DNA from: Planctomycetota bacterium
Lineage (GTDB): Bacteria; Planctomycetota; Planctomycetia; Gemmatales; Gemmataceae
NCBI GenBank assembly: GCA_016872605.1
Contig: VGZI01000039.1
Span: 1 to 37,116, forward strand
Length of the DNA: 37,116 nt
Direction: 5' to 3'
Shown here one piece after another: positions 34,051 to 37,116 of the stretch (its first letter is position 1; each line of letters begins with the position of its first letter). The notes under the pieces were generated by a model. It ran no database searches, was not told the origin of the DNA, and saw only the letters and a program-made list of their open reading frames with translations. A program made the translations under genes and the position numbers.

Positions 34051-35023
34051 TCACTTCTTTTTTGTCAATCCCGGCGACGGGATGTACCGGCCCGCCCACT
34101 CGAAAAATGCCGGGAAGTTGGGGACGTTGGTGTGTTCGCCATCGTGTTGGCGCCAGGCCAGCTCGCCGCCGATCAGGGCGTTGACGGCGGGCATCTTGTC
34201 GGTCAAATAGTCGCCGGGTGTGCCGAAATCCTTCTTGCCGAACAATCGATAGGCCGGACCGGCGAGCACGCCGGCCATGAAGCTGCCGCGTGCGTCGACC
34301 CAGCTCGGGTCGCCCTTCGACGGAATGCCGTACCTGATGAAGCATGGCCACGGCCCACAAATCGCAATGAGTTGGTGCTGAGCCATAGCCCCAACCCTTG
34401 TTGAGCGCCTGCTGTTGCCAGGAATTCATCCCCGATTTACCTCCGAATCCACCGAAGCCGAAAATGTACTCAATGATTATCGGCACCTTTCTGGCGGCGT
34501 ATTTGGGCACGGTGAACGATGCTTGAATTTCGACCTTGATCTTCGAAAACGCGCTGTTGTCAACATCCGACGAGCGTCTTTGTGACGATGGCGATGCCGC
34601 CGCTTTCGCCTTCGGTGGTGCTAGTGACTTCCCAGGTCCCTTTCGGGAAGTTCTCGGGAATGCGCCCATACACATGGACTTCGAAATCGTCGACGATCTC
34701 GGCACGCCGTTTCGGCCATTGATCGGCGGCGGTCACCTTCGTGCCGTTCTTGAAGGTCATGAGGTCGGACATGGTTTCTTTCCATGTATTTGTCGTGGCC
34801 TCCTTCGAGGTATCTTTCTTCCCATCGCGGACGTTGCGCATCTTCTTGATGCCGAGCTGATCGAGCATGTTTTGATAGTCGTCATGTCCCGGCGGGATAA
34901 AGTCGGGGAGCTTGCCTTTTGCCTTAGAGTCCTGCGCCGATCCAGAGTCGCCGAAAACAACAAGGCGCCCAGCAGAAATGCCCCTGCTTGCAATGCGTAC
35001 GATACATATCGAAGGATCGGCAT
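34051..35023 (-). pseudogene. Broken glucuronoyl/acetylxylan esterase-type gene
   Basis: The original start is ATG 35023 (MPILRYVSYALQAGAFLLGALLFSA, a signal peptide). Frameshifts follow at about 34940 (into SAQDSKAKGKLPDFIPPGHDDY) and at about 34566 (TKTLVG, then VDNSAFSKIKVEIQASF one frame over; one base seems lost). The third lesion is an internal deletion at about 34385: KGWGYGS runs straight into HQLIAICGPWPCFI, so about 100-150 residues that normally hold the catalytic Ser are absent. The tail WRQHDGEHTNVPNFPAFFEW and the signal peptide are those of secreted CE15/acetylxylan-type esterases. Three lesions in one gene indicate real decay. No active product is expected. Confidence 0.85.
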
Positions 35024-35054
35024 GATTCCCTTCCGGCCCGAATCGGTCGCATTC

Positions 35055-35109
35055 ACGAGCCGGAAGCGCTGGCGATGGTTGAGCACACACCGACCGTCTC
35101 TCGGCTCGT
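35055..35109. repeat. Palindromic repeat, family D copy 2
   Basis: ACGAGCCGGAAGCGCTGGCG starts at 35055; the right arm near 35092-35109 (CGGCTCGT) is degenerate. The core resembles 24094-24151 and 21418-21466. It lies between the esterase remnant and the CotH gene. Confidence 0.65.
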
Positions 35110-35211
35110 CAGCGATCTCCATCGTTACAAGAGTTTTTCTAGCCCGGGCTACATACAATGCAAGACAAACCATTCATCCTCCGCGACCTCAAGCCAACAC
35201 AAAGGTGAGTC

Positions 35212-37062
35212 GTGAAGCGAACCCTCCTCGTTGCCGGCCTTGTATTTTCGTCTGTCCTTATCGCGCATCCTGCACTCGGCGACGTCAAATCAGCCGACCC
35301 CCTCTTCGGCATGACCAAGGTTCACGCCTTTCATCTCGAGATGACGCCCGCCAATTGGAAGAAGATGCAGCCCGCGCCCGGCATGAAGTTCCCCGGCTTC
35401 CCGATGAAGCAGCCCGCCAAAGACGCCAAGACTCCGTCTGACGTTCACAAAAGCGCCGGCGCGTTCGGCACCGAATTCCCGTGGGTCAAACAACTCAAGA
35501 ACGTCGGCATTCGTTACAAGGGCAACTTCACCTACGTCGCGTTGTCCCAAATGCTGCGCCGGCCGCTCAAGATCGACCTCGACCACTACGACGCCGACGC
35601 CCCTCGGCTGCATGGCCAACGCAAGCTCAACCTTTCCAACGGCGTCACGGACGCGGCTCGGACACGGGAGACGCTGGCCTTCGCGTTCTATCGCGCCGCC
35701 GGCATTCCTGCCTCGCGCACGGCATATGTTGAGCTGACGTTGTCCGTCCCCGGAAAGTATGACAAGGAATTCGTCGGCCTGTACACGCTCGTTGAACAAA
35801 TCGACAAGACGTTCCTCAAGGCACATTTCAAGAGCGCCAAGGGCTTGCTCCTCAAACCCGAAAACCTGCGCGGCGGCCTCGAATATCTCGGCGAAGACTG
35901 GGCCGCCTACGACGCCAAGTATCGTCCCAAGTACGAGGGAACCAAGGAACAGCAAAAGCGCCTCATCGCCTTCACGCGACTCATCCATAAGGCCGACTCC
36001 GCCGAGTTCAATCGTGACGTCGGCAAATACCTCGACGTCGACGCGTTCGTCCGCTTCATCGCCGCCGACGCCATAATGGCCAACCTCGACAGCTACTTGG
36101 GCTTCGGGCACAACTTCTACCTCTACCTCCGACCGGACACCAATCAGTTCACTTTCATGCCCTGGGACCTCGATCTTTCGATGGGAATGTGGCCCGTCGG
36201 CGGTCCGCCCGAACGGCAACTCGATCTGAGCCTCGAGCACCCTCATATCGGCCAAAACAAGTTGCTCGATCGGATCTTCAGCATCAAAGAAGTAAAGGAC
36301 AGGTACGTCAGTGTACTGAAGGAACTGTCGCAAACGTCCTTCACCAAGGAGAAACTGCTGAAGGATCTCGACGCAATCGAAAAGGCCACCAAGGAACCGC
36401 TGGCACGAGAGCGCGCAGCGATGGCGGCGTGCATGGAAGGCGTCGGCAAAGGACCCTTCGCCGGAATCGTCGGCCCAGGGCCAGGAATGCGCACCTTCAT
36501 CGACAAACGCACCGAATCGGTGCTTGCCCAACTCGATGGCAAACGCAAAGGCTACGTGCCCGCAGGCATGGGCTTCGGGCCTCCCGGCGGCGGCTTCAAA
36601 GGGCCTCCCGGTGGGTTCGGTCCCGGCAACTTTCTCGCCAAACCTTTGATGGAAGCGATCAACACCAGTAAGACCGGCAAGTTGACCAAGGCGGAAGTCG
36701 TCATCGCCGCAAAAACGTTTTTCAAGCAAGCCGACAAGGACAACCTCGGCACGCTCGACGAAGCCCAGATCGCAGCCGGCATCAACGCCATCGTGCCGCG
36801 TCCCAAGGGCTTTCCGCCGCCGAAAGCCGGCGGGTTCGGTATGGGCAATCTCATGGCCGGCAGCATTTTGAAACGCGCCGGTGCGGACAAGACGGGCAAG
36901 ATCACGCTTGACAAATTCGTCGCTGCAGCGGAGGCGCTGTTCGTGGAAGCCGACAAGGAAAAGAAAGGGCATCTGGAGGAAAGCGCAGTCGCGGCTGGCC
37001 TAAATCTCCTGTTCGCGCCACCGCCTGGCTTTGGTCCCAAGATCGATGTACCGAAGAAATAA
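35212..37062 (+). CDS. Secreted CotH-kinase family protein with EF-hand-like C-terminus
   Basis: A 616-residue protein beginning at GTG 35212 (MKRTLLVAGLVFSSVLIAHPALG, signal peptide; AAGGTGA just upstream). Residues about 30-420 match the CotH kinase family, extracellular atypical protein kinases: GIRYKGNFTY near 99-108, KPENLRGG near 215, HNFYLY at 300-305 and PWDLDLSMG near 317 (likely metal/phosphate site). The C-terminal about 170 residues hold a Gly/Pro-rich linker and helix pairs with DKDNLGTLDEAQ and DKTGKITLDKF, Ca-binding EF-hand-like loops. It may phosphorylate secreted or surface proteins in a calcium-sensitive way; that is inference. Confidence 0.9.
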   Translation: MKRTLLVAGLVFSSVLIAHPALGDVKSADPLFGMTKVHAFHLEMTPANWKKMQPAPGMKFPGFPMKQPAKDAKTPSDVHKSAGAFGTEFPWVKQLKNVGIRYKGNFTYVALSQMLRRPLKIDLDHYDADAPRLHGQRKLNLSNGVTDAARTRETLAFAFYRAAGIPASRTAYVELTLSVPGKYDKEFVGLYTLVEQIDKTFLKAHFKSAKGLLLKPENLRGGLEYLGEDWAAYDAKYRPKYEGTKEQQKRLIAFTRLIHKADSAEFNRDVGKYLDVDAFVRFIAADAIMANLDSYLGFGHNFYLYLRPDTNQFTFMPWDLDLSMGMWPVGGPPERQLDLSLEHPHIGQNKLLDRIFSIKEVKDRYVSVLKELSQTSFTKEKLLKDLDAIEKATKEPLARERAAMAACMEGVGKGPFAGIVGPGPGMRTFIDKRTESVLAQLDGKRKGYVPAGMGFGPPGGGFKGPPGGFGPGNFLAKPLMEAINTSKTGKLTKAEVVIAAKTFFKQADKDNLGTLDEAQIAAGINAIVPRPKGFPPPKAGGFGMGNLMAGSILKRAGADKTGKITLDKFVAAAEALFVEADKEKKGHLEESAVAAGLNLLFAPPPGFGPKIDVPKK

Positions 37063-37093
37063 CGCCCGACTCTTGATCCTACGACAGGGAAAG

Positions 37094-37116
37094 CGGAGAG
37101 GGCGGGATTCGAACCC
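37094..37116 (-). tRNA. tRNA-Ser, 3' end only
   Basis: Reading the minus strand from 37116: GGG TTCGAAT CCCGC (T stem and T loop, loop at 37113-37107), then CCTCTCC (acceptor 3' strand, 37101-37095) and discriminator G at 37094. CCA is not encoded. The acceptor would pair with GGAGAGG, the typical start of serine tRNAs, and G73 fits serine. The anticodon and the rest lie beyond the window edge. Confidence 0.75.

Noticed and set aside
33782..34705. 307-codon frame as an intact esterase gene
   Set aside because: Only its middle part fits the family; the N-terminal and C-terminal parts are in other frames and the catalytic centre is absent.
8020..35109. CRISPR array or IS element behind the repeats
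   Set aside because: The repeats are inverted pairs in separate gaps, not short direct repeats with spacers, and no cas gene or transposase is seen in the window.
35290..36972. 560-codon frame opposite the CotH gene
   Set aside because: Composition is that of an antisense shadow; the plus-strand gene has clear motifs and a signal peptide.

Overview
The window looks like a chromosomal segment of a Planctomycetota bacterium (Gemmatales/Pirellulales-like), from a high-GC genome. The evidence is the gene repertoire: two Tat-exported DUF1501 proteins, a Tat-exported Gfo/Idh/MocA oxidoreductase, a CotH-kinase protein, an MJ0042-type zinc-finger protein, a GYF_2 protein, a Hanks-type kinase, a redoxin/cytochrome/copper-monooxygenase fusion, and many secreted proteins of unknown role. 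Genes are mostly monocistronic or in short runs, mainly on the minus strand, and separated by many palindromic intergenic repeats.

Layout. 1-5.8 kb: zinc-finger protein (cut by the window edge), Gfo/Idh/MocA oxidoreductase with a small conserved protein upstream, GYF/coiled-coil membrane protein, DUF1501 protein, secreted esterase. 6-11 kb: a lone ribosomal protein S18 gene, a secreted unknown protein, two tandem retropepsin-like/PDZ proteins, and a redoxin-cytochrome c-copper monooxygenase protein. 11.2-14 kb: a very unusual open frame joining a Ser/Thr kinase, a nucleotide-sugar glycosyltransferase-like domain and an FkbM-like methyltransferase domain, with a frameshift near its N-terminus and a 38-bp palindrome at the kinase/glycosyltransferase junction. 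14-17 kb: sugar isomerase/epimerase, HEAT-repeat protein, membrane protein, small lipoprotein. 17-24 kb: alpha/beta hydrolase, SDR dehydrogenase, amidohydrolase, Pro/Tyr-rich secreted protein, tsaD, second DUF1501 protein. 24-27.5 kb: alpha/beta hydrolase facing a translationally coupled LuxE-LuxC pair (fatty-acyl activation and reduction) without luciferase. 27.8-34 kb: small protein, membrane-anchored patatin-like phospholipase (frameshifted), MacB/FtsX-type permease, PP2C-like phosphatase, TerY-like VWA protein. 34-37.1 kb: remnant of a glucuronoyl/acetylxylan esterase-type gene with several lesions, CotH-kinase protein with EF-hand-like tail, and the 3' end of a tRNA-Ser on the minus strand.

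The genes do not form one pathway. Three local modules stand out: the LuxE-LuxC pair with its alpha/beta hydrolase neighbour; the VWA + PP2C pair, which resembles part of a TerY-type phosphorylation module but lacks an adjacent kinase; and the kinase-glycosyltransferase-FkbM fusion. The gaps hold at least nine families of inverted repeats, several in two or three copies, plus a 252-bp nested palindromic element with 13-bp terminal inverted repeats. Two genes carry a single-base frameshift at a homopolymer (G7 and T4), so base-calling error must be considered there; the esterase remnant has three separate lesions and looks truly decayed.

All family assignments are from motifs read by eye; no database search was possible.
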